This document shows, piece by piece, positions 53,221 through 60,961 of a stretch of 64,000 nt of DNA; position 1 is the stretch's first letter, and every line of letters starts with the position of its first letter. Under the pieces are notes generated by a model. That model saw only the letters and a program-made list of their open reading frames with translations, had not been told where the DNA came from and ran no database searches. A program made the translations under genes and the position numbers. Source of the DNA: Thiosulfatihalobacter marinus (lineage in GTDB: Bacteria; Pseudomonadota; Alphaproteobacteria; Rhodobacterales; Rhodobacteraceae); contig NZ_JAECRZ010000002.1 in the NCBI RefSeq assembly GCF_016019955.1, positions 405,012 to 469,011 of the forward strand, given 5' to 3'.

Positions 53221-54036
53221 TCAGTGCGAGAGAAACACCGGGACGGTGGATTTGGCCATGACATCGGTCGTCACGCCGCCGATCAGGTTGTGCTGAAAGC
53301 GCGAGTGTTCGTAGGCGCCCATCACGATCAGGCGCGCGCCGACCTCGCCGGTTGTTTCCAGAACGGTTTGCGCGATCGATCGGTGACGGGGCTTGTTGAC
53401 GAGTTGGGCATCGATCCCGTGGCGTTCGAGATTGCGCAGCAGAGTGTCGGTGCCGGGCACGGTATCCTTGCCCACCTCAAGCACGGTGACGCGGGCCTTG
53501 TCTTCGAGAATGTCCATCGCGTCGCCCAGGGCGCGGGCGGCGCAACGTTTGCCATCCCAGGCGATCAGCGCGTGATCGGCCACGCCTTCGGCCTTGTAAT
53601 CGGGCGGGACAGCCAGGACCGGGCGCCCGGAATAGAGCGTCAGCGTGTCGGGATCAGCGGCAAGGTGTTCTTCGCCGGTCTCGGTATGGGCACCGGTGAC
53701 GATCAGGTCAAAATGGCGGGCATAGGCGGTCAATGAGTGCCCCGCCGATGTTTCCAGATCGACGAAATCGGCGCGCTCTGACAGCCCGGATTTGGCGACG
53801 ATGGCGTCAAACAATGACCGGATTTCGGTAATGCGGTCGGCATCGGCCTGTTCCAGCATTTCGACAATGTCCTGGGGCACCTGACCGGCAAACCGTTTCT
53901 GGATCTTGGGCATCCCGTGGCGTACGACACCGGTCAGGTGGCCGTCGTGATAGCGTGTGATGTTGATCGCGTGGCGCAGCGCGCTGCTGTGCATGTACTC
54001 GCCACTATAGGCCACGAGGATATTCTTGACGCTCAT
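53221..54036 (-). CDS. Universal stress protein, tandem UspA domains
   Basis: A 271-residue protein built of two UspA-like domains (about 1-140 and 150-271). The second ends with GAYEHSRFQHNLIGGVTTDVMAKSTVPVFLSH, which matches the ATP-binding G-x9-G(S/T) motif of UspA. The N-terminal half starts KNILVAYSGEYMHSSALRHAINITRYHDGHLTGV. Start at 54036 (MSVKNIL) follows a purine-rich site (GGAGGACC region on the - strand); a further 17 residues are not conserved. USPs of this kind often accompany anaerobic or acetate metabolism. Here they sit 78 bases before ackA. Confidence 0.88.
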   Translation of the reverse strand: MSVKNILVAYSGEYMHSSALRHAINITRYHDGHLTGVVRHGMPKIQKRFAGQVPQDIVEMLEQADADRITEIRSLFDAIVAKSGLSERADFVDLETSAGHSLTAYARHFDLIVTGAHTETGEEHLAADPDTLTLYSGRPVLAVPPDYKAEGVADHALIAWDGKRCAARALGDAMDILEDKARVTVLEVGKDTVPGTDTLLRNLERHGIDAQLVNKPRHRSIAQTVLETTGEVGARLIVMGAYEHSRFQHNLIGGVTTDVMAKSTVPVFLSH

Positions 54037-54113
54037 TTCCGGGTCCTCCGTTTGGCGCATGGAAGCACCCTGTTTTGTAACTGGCAACAGGGCAATTCGC
54101 GCGATGTGGCGGT

Positions 54114-55268
54114 TCAGCCGGTCAGGGACAGGGTTTGGGCGGCGATAATGCCCTCTTCGTTGGTGGGGATCACATGCGCGACCAGGCGGCTTTGCGCGGT
54201 GGTGATGCGGGGGGCATGGGCGGCATTGGCCGCGGCATCAAGCGTGGCGCCCAGCCAGGCGCAGCCTTCGAGGATACGGGCGCGGATCGGGGCGGCGTTT
54301 TCGCCGATGCCGCCGGTAAAGACCAGCGCATCAAGCCCGCCCAGCGCGGCGGTCAGGGCGCCGATTTTCTTGACCGCCTGATAGACGAACAGGTCCACGG
54401 CCTCTTGCGCGGCGGGCGCGTCGGAGGCCAGCAGATCGCGCATGTCGGAACTGATCCCGGACACGCCCATCAGCCCGGATTGGCGGCTGAGCATGTCTTC
54501 GGTCTGGGCCACGGACATGCCCAGATCGCGCATCATGTAAAAGATCACGCCGGGATCCAGTTCGCCACAGCGCCGCCCCATGACCAGACCGTCAAGCGCG
54601 GTAAAGCCCATGGTGGTGGCCACGGATTTCCGTTGATGCAGCGCGCACATCGACGCGCCATTGCCCAGATGGGCGACGATCACGCGGCCCTCGGGGATGT
54701 CGAGCATGTCTGGCAGGCGGGTGGAGATATAGTGATAGCTGAGCCCGTGAAACCCGTAACGCAGCACACCGTCATCGCTCAGGGCGCGGGGAATCGCAAA
54801 GAGCTGGGCGACGCGGGGCTGGGTGCGGTGAAAGGCGGTGTCGAAACAGGCCACCTGCGCAATGTCGGGCCAGCGCCGGGCGACGGCGGCGATGCCGGCA
54901 AGGTTGTGCGGCTGGTGTCCGGGGGCCAGAGGGGCCAGCCGTTGCAGGCGTGTGATCACGTCTTTGTCTATCAGCGTGGGGCCGGTAAAGTCCTTGCCGC
55001 CATGCACGACGCGGTGCCCGGCGGCGATGATGTTCAGGCCGGGGTGGGTGTGGGCGAGGTGGCCGGAAAGCCAGTCGAGGATTTCGCCGTGACCGGCGCC
55101 GGGATCCAGGGGCAGGGGCCGGGTGTCGCCGTCACCACGATGCTGGGGCGCCAGTCCGATCCTGTCGATCTGACCATGCACATGGCGCGGCAGGCCGGGC
55201 TCGGCGCCATAAAGCGCGTATTTGATCGAGGAGGACCCGGCATTGAGAACCAGGAGCGTGCCTGTCAC
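54114..55268 (-). CDS. ackA: Acetate kinase
   Basis: AckA converts acetyl phosphate plus ADP to acetate plus ATP, and the reverse. The 384-residue chain shows the acetate/propionate kinase signature VLNAGSSSIKYALYG at the start, AHLGNGASMCAL in the middle and VFTGGIGENAAPIR near the end. The phosphate-binding and catalytic residues (Asn in the first, Arg in the substrate loops and Glu in GGIGENA) are present. Its start overlaps the pta stop by 4 bases, so the two are co-translated. Confidence 0.95.
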   Translation of the reverse strand: MTGTLLVLNAGSSSIKYALYGAEPGLPRHVHGQIDRIGLAPQHRGDGDTRPLPLDPGAGHGEILDWLSGHLAHTHPGLNIIAAGHRVVHGGKDFTGPTLIDKDVITRLQRLAPLAPGHQPHNLAGIAAVARRWPDIAQVACFDTAFHRTQPRVAQLFAIPRALSDDGVLRYGFHGLSYHYISTRLPDMLDIPEGRVIVAHLGNGASMCALHQRKSVATTMGFTALDGLVMGRRCGELDPGVIFYMMRDLGMSVAQTEDMLSRQSGLMGVSGISSDMRDLLASDAPAAQEAVDLFVYQAVKKIGALTAALGGLDALVFTGGIGENAAPIRARILEGCAWLGATLDAAANAAHAPRITTAQSRLVAHVIPTNEEGIIAAQTLSLTG

Positions 55269-56212
55269 ATCAGACCCTTTCCCAGCCGGTCATGCACCAG
55301 AAGTTGCGCAAGCGCCGCCGAAACCAGGCGCGACAGAGTGCCGTCGGCACGGCTGGTGAGCATGATCGGCACGCGTGCGCCCAGCACCAGCCCCGCGCTG
55401 TCCGCCCCGGCCAGATACATCAGTTGTTTGGCGATCATGTTGCCGGCCTCCAGATCCGGGGCAACGAGGATATCGGCCTCGCCCGCCACGTCCGAGATGA
55501 TGCCCTTGGCCTTGGCGGCACGGGTGGAAATGGCGTTGTCAAAGGCCAGCGGCCCGTCCAGAAGACCGCCTGTGATCTGGCCCCGGTCGGCCATTTTGCA
55601 CAAAGCGGCGGCTTCGACCGTGGACGGGATCTTGGGATAAACGGTTTCGATGGCCGACAGGATCGCGACCTTGGGCAGGTCGACGCCAATGGCATGGGCC
55701 AGCTCGATCGCATTTTGAACGATGTCGGCCTTGCATTGCAGATCGGGGTAGATGTTGATCGCGGCGTCGGTGATCAGAAGCGGCTTGGAGTAGCGCGGCA
55801 CGTCAAGCACGAAAACATGGGACATGCGGCGTTCGGTGCGCAGGCCGGTCGCCTTGTCCACGGCGGCGCTCATCACTTCGTCGGTGTGCAAAGCGCCTTT
55901 CATCAGGGCCTGCACGCGCCCCTCTCGCACCAGGGCGACGGCCCGTGCGGCGCTGTCATGGCTATGTTTGGAGGGGATAATTTCGACGCCTGTCAGGTCG
56001 GCGCCGATCTCGGTGGCGGTGGCGTGAATGCGGTCGGGCGGGCCAACAAGAACCGGCGTGATCAATCCCTTGTCGCGCGCTTCAAGCGCTCCGATGAGCG
56101 AGGCGGAATCACAGGGGTGAATTACGGCGGTGACAATCGGATCAAGCGGTGTGGTGGCGGCGAGCATGGCATCGAAACTGGAGGGCCTGTTATGGCCGGG
56201 CACGTCTTCCAT
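55265..56212 (-). CDS. pta: Phosphate acetyl/butyryltransferase
   Basis: A 315-residue PTA/PTB family enzyme transferring an acyl group between CoA and phosphate. Family features include AVIHPCDSASLIGALEARDKG near the start, MKGALHTDEVMSAAVDK and VLDVPRYSKPLLITDAAINIYPDL in the centre, and GPLAFDNAISTRAAK with DILVAPDLEAGNMIAKQL near the end. It is shorter than a full-length Pta and matches the class in which a MaoC domain is sometimes fused in front. The start at 56212 has AGGAG upstream on the - strand. With ackA it forms an acetate overflow or assimilation pair; butyryl specificity cannot be excluded. Confidence 0.88.
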   Translation of the reverse strand: MEDVPGHNRPSSFDAMLAATTPLDPIVTAVIHPCDSASLIGALEARDKGLITPVLVGPPDRIHATATEIGADLTGVEIIPSKHSHDSAARAVALVREGRVQALMKGALHTDEVMSAAVDKATGLRTERRMSHVFVLDVPRYSKPLLITDAAINIYPDLQCKADIVQNAIELAHAIGVDLPKVAILSAIETVYPKIPSTVEAAALCKMADRGQITGGLLDGPLAFDNAISTRAAKAKGIISDVAGEADILVAPDLEAGNMIAKQLMYLAGADSAGLVLGARVPIMLTSRADGTLSRLVSAALAQLLVHDRLGKGLM

Positions 56213-56289
56213 GGGGGCTCCTGTAGGGGCTGTCGGTTGATTGCAGAGTGGCATGACCTGATTGCGACGCCAAACCGGTTTTGGCGCGA

Positions 56290-56793
56290 TCAGGCTTTGG
56301 GCGCAAAACCGCCATAGGCGCGTTGCGCAAAAACAAGCGGCGTGCCCGAATTGAGCGCGACATGTGTAACTTCGCCCACAACAATGGCATGGTCACCGCC
56401 ATCGTGAATGGCGTGGGTGCGGCATTCGAACCGGGCCAGGCAATCGTCGATCAAGGGCACGTCATGTGCATTGGCCCGCCAGGCGACCTGATCGAACGCG
56501 TCGCCCCGGCGGGCGAAATCCAGCGCAAGAGCCTGTTGATCGGCGCGCAACACATGAATGGCAAAGCGTCTGGCCGCGGCATAGACCGGGTAGCGGTGCG
56601 AATGCTTGGCCGGGGACCAAAGCACCAGTGGCGGGTCGAGCGAGATCGAGGAAAAGCTGTTGGCGGTCATGCCGATCGGCCCCTGGTCCGTGGGGGCGGT
56701 GATGACCGTGACACCGGTGGCAAAACAGCCCAGCGCATCGCGGTACATGCGTTGATTTTCCACCGTGGGATCAAATTCGGGAGCCATATTCAT
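56290..56793 (-). CDS. Flavin reductase family (flavin:NADH oxidoreductase-like) protein
   Basis: A 167-residue split-barrel FMN-binding protein. It begins with MYRDALGCFATGVTVITAPTDQGPIGMTANSFSSISLDPPLVLWSP, the flavin-reductase signature, and ends FECRTHAIHDGGDHAIVVGEVTHV. Such proteins supply reduced flavin to two-component monooxygenases or act as NADH:flavin oxidoreductases. Start at 56793 has AGGA at the right distance. No partner oxygenase is adjacent, so its client is unknown. The gene lies downstream of the dispersed-repeat pair. Confidence 0.85.
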   Translation of the reverse strand: MNMAPEFDPTVENQRMYRDALGCFATGVTVITAPTDQGPIGMTANSFSSISLDPPLVLWSPAKHSHRYPVYAAARRFAIHVLRADQQALALDFARRGDAFDQVAWRANAHDVPLIDDCLARFECRTHAIHDGGDHAIVVGEVTHVALNSGTPLVFAQRAYGGFAPKA

Positions 56794-56900
56794 GATAGTC
56801 CTGCGTCGCGCCTCCTTTTTCATGTGCGACGATTTGGGCGGGGTTGCAAGGGGGCGGGGGAATTCCGTCGCGGAGTGTGGGGGCGCCGCCGCGGTGCAAG

Positions 56901-56960
56901 GGGGCGCTGCCCCGTCACCGCAAGCGGTGACTCCCCGGAGTATTTCGGGAACATTGAAAG
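56901..56960. repeat. Dispersed double-hairpin intergenic repeat, copy C
   Basis: GGGGC-GCT-GCCCC (56901-56913) and GTCACCGC-AA-GCGGTGAC (56914-56931) are followed by the tail TCCCCGGAGTATTTCGGG (56932 on). The stem differs from copy A by a compensated A-T to C-G change. Confidence 0.75.
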
Positions 56961-56999
56961 AGGACCATTCCCATCCCCTTCATTGTTCCAAAAATACTC
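56938..56999. terminator. Large inverted repeat formed by two opposed repeat tails
   Basis: The tail of copy C (56938-56958) and an oppositely oriented tail (56979-56999) pair at 18 of 21 positions around a 20-base loop. The structure lies between the membrane exonuclease stop and the flavin reductase start on the - strand, and could stop transcription. Confidence 0.6.
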
Positions 57000-57024
57000 A
57001 ACTCTGTCCGCGCGTCCTTCCGAT

Positions 57025-58440
57025 TCAGTTGAGATCTTCGAGCAGCCGGCCGTGCTTGCGGGTTTGTTCGATGACTTTGCCGAAAGTGTCAAAGCCGCGC
57101 GAGGCCAGCATGGGCAGCATCAGACAGAGGACCTCGGCGGTGGCCTGTGCGTCGCCGAGTGCGGTATGGCGCAGATGGTCGGGTATGGTGACTCCAAGCC
57201 GGTCGCAAAGCGCATCGAGCGTGTGGGTTTCGGAGGCGCCGAACAGAACGGCCGAAAGCAGGACGGTGTCCAGAATCGGGTGATCCCAGGAGATATCCAT
57301 CGATTTGGCGTGGCGGCGCAGGAAAGCCATATCAAATGGAGCGTTGTGGGCGACGATGACCGAATCGCGCGCGAAGTGGTGAAAATCGCGGGCCACGGGT
57401 TCGATCCGGGGCGCATCGGCAACCATGTCGTTGGTGATATGGTGCACCTTGGTGGAGGCGGGTGGGATTGGCATTCCGGGATTGACCAGCTGATCGATGA
57501 CCTCGCCAGGGACGATCCTGCCCTTGACCACGCGCACGGCGCCCAGCTGCACGATCTCGTCATTGTGGGGCAGGAGGCCGGTGGTTTCGCTGTCGAACAC
57601 GACAAAGGTCATTCTATCGATCGGCATGGTGATGACATCCGTGACCAGAGGCTGATCGAACAGGTCGAAATCGTAGATCAGCGGGCGTGCGGCCTCGGGG
57701 GCGATGGTGAGGTGGGCGTCGTCGATCAGGATCATGTAGCCCGGTGCGTGGCCCAGTGGCTTGAGCCGGGCGCTGAAGGCAAATCGGTTGCCCGAGCCGA
57801 TGGCCTGAAAGCTGACCTCCTTGCCGGTTTCGGCAAGCTGTGCATGAGCCTGCATCAGGGTGTCGCGGTCGAGATAGTCGAATACCGAGGCATTGAGGCG
57901 CGGGGGGGCGACCTGGGCCAGCGCCTCGGCGGCCTGACCGTCGTAAAGCACGATCTGGTGCGCCGGGCTTACCAAGATCATCGCCACGGGAATTTCGGTG
58001 AGCAGCGCGGTGAGGCGCTGTTTCTCTTCCTTGAGGCGTTGGGTTTCGGAGGCGACCAGTTCGGCGGCGCCAAGGGCGGATTGGCTGAGTTGGGTCGAAA
58101 CGGCCTCGGCGGCGGGGGCGAGGTCGCCCAGGTAGCGGGCGGCGTGTTTGTCCACGCCCGTGTCGGGGCGGGCATGGGCGTGGGTGCGCATGGTGGCGGC
58201 GAGCCGTTCGATGGGTTTGGCGACGTTTTCGTCAAACAGCAGCCAGATCCCGGCGGCCAGCCCCATCAGGCCGAACCCGGCGAGGATGCCGGACAGCAGA
58301 AACCCCGCGGCCGGACCGTCGCTCAGCGCATTGCGATAGCCGAGATAAAGCGCAAGGCCGACGATGAGGGTGCCGCCGATGGCAATGAGCGCGAAGAACA
58401 GGAGGATGCGAATGCGCAGGGACAGCGAGGTGAACATCAC
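57025..58440 (-). CDS. Membrane-anchored HAMP-PAS-DEDDh exonuclease
   Basis: A 471-residue fusion. Two membrane helices (about 10-34 and 45-70) are followed by a HAMP-like segment (FDENVAKPIERLAATMRT) and a PAS-like region (about 140-265, with PVAMILVSPAHQIVLYDGQAAEAL). The C-terminal part (about 278-445) is a DnaQ-type 3'-5' exonuclease with FDSETTGL, HNAPFDMAFL and HTALGDAQATAEVL giving the DEDDh residues. Such a link between sensor-like and nuclease domains is found near acetate-symporter and CBS/DUF294 genes in proteobacteria. Its start overlaps the upstream membrane gene by 4 bases. The function is unknown. Confidence 0.8.
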   Translation of the reverse strand: MMFTSLSLRIRILLFFALIAIGGTLIVGLALYLGYRNALSDGPAAGFLLSGILAGFGLMGLAAGIWLLFDENVAKPIERLAATMRTHAHARPDTGVDKHAARYLGDLAPAAEAVSTQLSQSALGAAELVASETQRLKEEKQRLTALLTEIPVAMILVSPAHQIVLYDGQAAEALAQVAPPRLNASVFDYLDRDTLMQAHAQLAETGKEVSFQAIGSGNRFAFSARLKPLGHAPGYMILIDDAHLTIAPEAARPLIYDFDLFDQPLVTDVITMPIDRMTFVVFDSETTGLLPHNDEIVQLGAVRVVKGRIVPGEVIDQLVNPGMPIPPASTKVHHITNDMVADAPRIEPVARDFHHFARDSVIVAHNAPFDMAFLRRHAKSMDISWDHPILDTVLLSAVLFGASETHTLDALCDRLGVTIPDHLRHTALGDAQATAEVLCLMLPMLASRGFDTFGKVIEQTRKHGRLLEDLN

Positions 58441-58958
58441 GAGGCACCGCAGATCGATTCGAGCAGCGGATCGTCAGAGGGAACGGAAAGCCAGTCGGCG
58501 CCGGTGACATTGCCGGCATCGTCAAACGCGATACCGTCGACCAGCGGCGCACGGCGGTTTTTCAGGCAGTCAGCCATGACCGTCATCTGATTGAGCGGTG
58601 CCCAGCGGCCATAGAAGAACAGGTCGGCCATGCGCATGTCGGGCAGGTTCTGATTTGTGCGGATCGAGGCGGCATCAAGCGCCACAAACCGTTCGGTGTA
58701 GGGTTTGACATAGGTCCAGGGGCGGTAGAGCGCCTTGCTTTCAACGGTTTGCACCACGCTGAACCCTTCGGGCAGGGTGGCGATGGTGCGATCGTACCAG
58801 CCGTATTCGCTGGAGATCGTGGCGGCGAGCATGGCGCCGCCGGCGGCGACCGGGATGAGCCATTTGGGCAGGCGGCGCCCGGTCAGGCGGTTGATCAGCA
58901 TCATCAGGCCGGCGGCGGCGATGCCGGCGATGAACGTGGCGACGAGTTCCAGGAACAT
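58437..58958 (-). CDS. Conserved membrane protein of unknown function
   Basis: A 173-residue protein with a first membrane helix at about 1-24 and a second at about 30-48 (WLIPVAAGGAMLAATISS). The remaining 120 residues are soluble with a characteristic YGWYDRTIATLPEGFSVVQTVESKALYRPWTYVKPY. I do not recognise a domain. It is co-expressed with the exonuclease (4-base overlap) and is probably its functional partner. Confidence 0.6.
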   Translation of the reverse strand: MFLELVATFIAGIAAAGLMMLINRLTGRRLPKWLIPVAAGGAMLAATISSEYGWYDRTIATLPEGFSVVQTVESKALYRPWTYVKPYTERFVALDAASIRTNQNLPDMRMADLFFYGRWAPLNQMTVMADCLKNRRAPLVDGIAFDDAGNVTGADWLSVPSDDPLLESICGAS

Positions 58959-59031
58959 GGTCGTCCTCCCTTTGGTGTTTTGGCGCGCCGGTCCCGGTAT
59001 TTCCTGTGGCCGGGGGCGGCGCAGATTTGGA

Positions 59032-60861
59032 TCAGCTGAGCATCCCGCGCCCGTGGCCGATCGCGGATTGCAGCGATTTGACCACGACGAAGGCGTCGCG
59101 CAAATGGCTGCGTTCGAAATCGGAAAGGTCGGCGGGGCTGAGGTAATTGTCGGGCTTGTGGCCCTGGCGCACCTGCGCGGCCTGATGTTCCAGGCGGGTT
59201 TCGGCGATCAGGTCATAGGCATCCAGCAGGTCGGCCGCGCCCGAGGTGGAGAGCACGCCGGCGGTTTCGGCCGCTTCCAGACGGGCGCGGGTGTTGACCG
59301 GGGTCAGCCGGCCCTGCAAGGCGTAGACACGGCCAAGATCGACCACCGGCACGACGCCGTTATGTTTCAGGTCAAGCTGGTTCTTGTGTTCACCCGAGCG
59401 GATCGTGGCAAAGCCGCGCAGTAGGCTGAGGGGCGGCTGGTGCTTGAGCGAGTTGGAGATCATGTGCGCCACGAAGATCGAGTTCCTGGCCGCTGCCTCC
59501 AGCGTGTTTTCCTGAAGATCGGCAAACAGATCGACATGGCCGCCGATGGGGCGCAGATCGAACATCACCGAGGCCAGCATTTGCGCCTCGGGATCGGGTT
59601 TGTTGATCCAGCCGTTGAAATAGCCTTTCCAGACGCGGACCGGCTGACACCAGCGCGGGTTGGTCGCCATCATGTCGCCGGGGCAATGGAAATAGCCACA
59701 GGCATCCAGCCCGTCGCAGACGAACCGGGCCAGATCTGCGAAATAGCCGGTGCGCATCTCGTCGGTGACGGCATCGTCCAGGATCAGGCAGTTGTCCTGA
59801 TCGGACACGCCTGTCTGTTCCTGGCGCCCCTGCGAGCCGCAGGCCAGCCAGAGATAGGGCACGGGAGCGGGGCCAAGTTTTGCCTCGGCCAGCGCCAGAA
59901 GGCGGCGGGTGGCAGTGTCGGCGATATCGGTGATCAGGCGGGTGACGATCTCGTGGCGGTTGCCGCCAGCCACCAGTTGCACCAGCAGTTGGGGGATGCG
60001 GGCGGTGACCTTGGCCATCTGTTCGGCCGTGTCGGCGCGCGCCAGTTCGGACACCAGCTCGGCCGAGCTGACGGCCTGAAAACGGGTGAGATCGGTCTGG
60101 GTGACGATGCCGACCAACTGCCCGGCATCTACGATCGGCACATGGCCGATGCGGTGCTCCATCATGGCGTGCAGCACGTCCGAGCCTATGGCGGTAGAGG
60201 GCAGCGAAAGGGGCGCGCTGGTCATGATCTCGGCGACCGGGGTGTCATAGGGCAGGGCGGGGGCCATCACCTTGGCCACGAGATCGCGGTTGGTGACGAT
60301 GCCCTGAAGCGCGCCGTCCCGCGCGATGCAGAGCGAAGAAATCCGGTGCTCGCGCATCATTTGCGCGGCATGGCGGGCGGTGTCGCTGGCGGAGATCGTG
60401 ACCGGATCATGCGCCATCAGCGTATCGACCCGGCTGGTGGCGAGATCGGCCTCTTGCGCCTTGCGGCTGCCGCGCGAGCGGTCAAAGAACCGCTTGGCCG
60501 AGGGATGGGTTTCGATCAGGGCGTGGAATTGCGGGGCGGGCAGCATCAGAAGGATGGAATGCGTATCGGCGCGGGCGCTGGTGACGGCGGTACCGTCGCG
60601 CATCAGACCGCGTTCGCCAAAGGAATTGCGCAGGCCCAAATGGGAGACCACGACACCGTTTTCGTCTGAAATCTCGATACCGCCCTCGTAGATCAGGAAC
60701 AGGCCCGCGAGCGTGTCGCCCCGGTCATAGACCGAGAAACCGGTTTCGACCTCCCACGCCTCGAACTGTGCGGCGATGCCGGGCAGCGCGTCCGGCGGCA
60801 GGGAATCGTAGGGGTGAACCGACGACAGGAAGCGGGTGATCTGGTCTTGGGTCAGCGGCAT
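59032..60861 (-). CDS. cNMP-binding/CBS/DUF294 nucleotidyltransferase-like protein
   Basis: A 609-residue regulatory protein. Order: a cyclic-nucleotide-binding-like domain (about 15-130), two CBS domains (about 155-275), a DUF294-type nucleotidyltransferase-like domain (about 300-430, with ACGSQGRQEQTGVSDQDN), and a helical C-terminal region (DUF294_C). The GSxGR motif in the NTase resembles GlnD/GlnE-type transferases. It lies beside the acetate-type symporter genes, as in many proteobacteria, and probably controls that transport. Start at 60861 (MPLTQDQ); a 71-residue basic extension is not family-like. Confidence 0.85.
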   Translation of the reverse strand: MPLTQDQITRFLSSVHPYDSLPPDALPGIAAQFEAWEVETGFSVYDRGDTLAGLFLIYEGGIEISDENGVVVSHLGLRNSFGERGLMRDGTAVTSARADTHSILLMLPAPQFHALIETHPSAKRFFDRSRGSRKAQEADLATSRVDTLMAHDPVTISASDTARHAAQMMREHRISSLCIARDGALQGIVTNRDLVAKVMAPALPYDTPVAEIMTSAPLSLPSTAIGSDVLHAMMEHRIGHVPIVDAGQLVGIVTQTDLTRFQAVSSAELVSELARADTAEQMAKVTARIPQLLVQLVAGGNRHEIVTRLITDIADTATRRLLALAEAKLGPAPVPYLWLACGSQGRQEQTGVSDQDNCLILDDAVTDEMRTGYFADLARFVCDGLDACGYFHCPGDMMATNPRWCQPVRVWKGYFNGWINKPDPEAQMLASVMFDLRPIGGHVDLFADLQENTLEAAARNSIFVAHMISNSLKHQPPLSLLRGFATIRSGEHKNQLDLKHNGVVPVVDLGRVYALQGRLTPVNTRARLEAAETAGVLSTSGAADLLDAYDLIAETRLEHQAAQVRQGHKPDNYLSPADLSDFERSHLRDAFVVVKSLQSAIGHGRGMLS

Positions 60862-60876
60862 GGGCGCACCTGTAAG

Positions 60877-60910
60877 AAAATTGTCCCGCCCGGAATGCAC
60901 CGGGCGGGAC
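60877..60910 (-). terminator. Terminator after the acetate-type symporter
   Basis: On the - strand, GTCCCGCCCGG (60910-60900) pairs with CCGGGCGGGAC (60893-60883) around a 6-base loop and runs into AATTTTCTT. It closes the symporter operon. Confidence 0.85.
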
Positions 60911-60961
60911 GTTATTGAAAGAGGGCGGTGGGTCGCAGCGCGGCCCACCACGTTGCCACGA

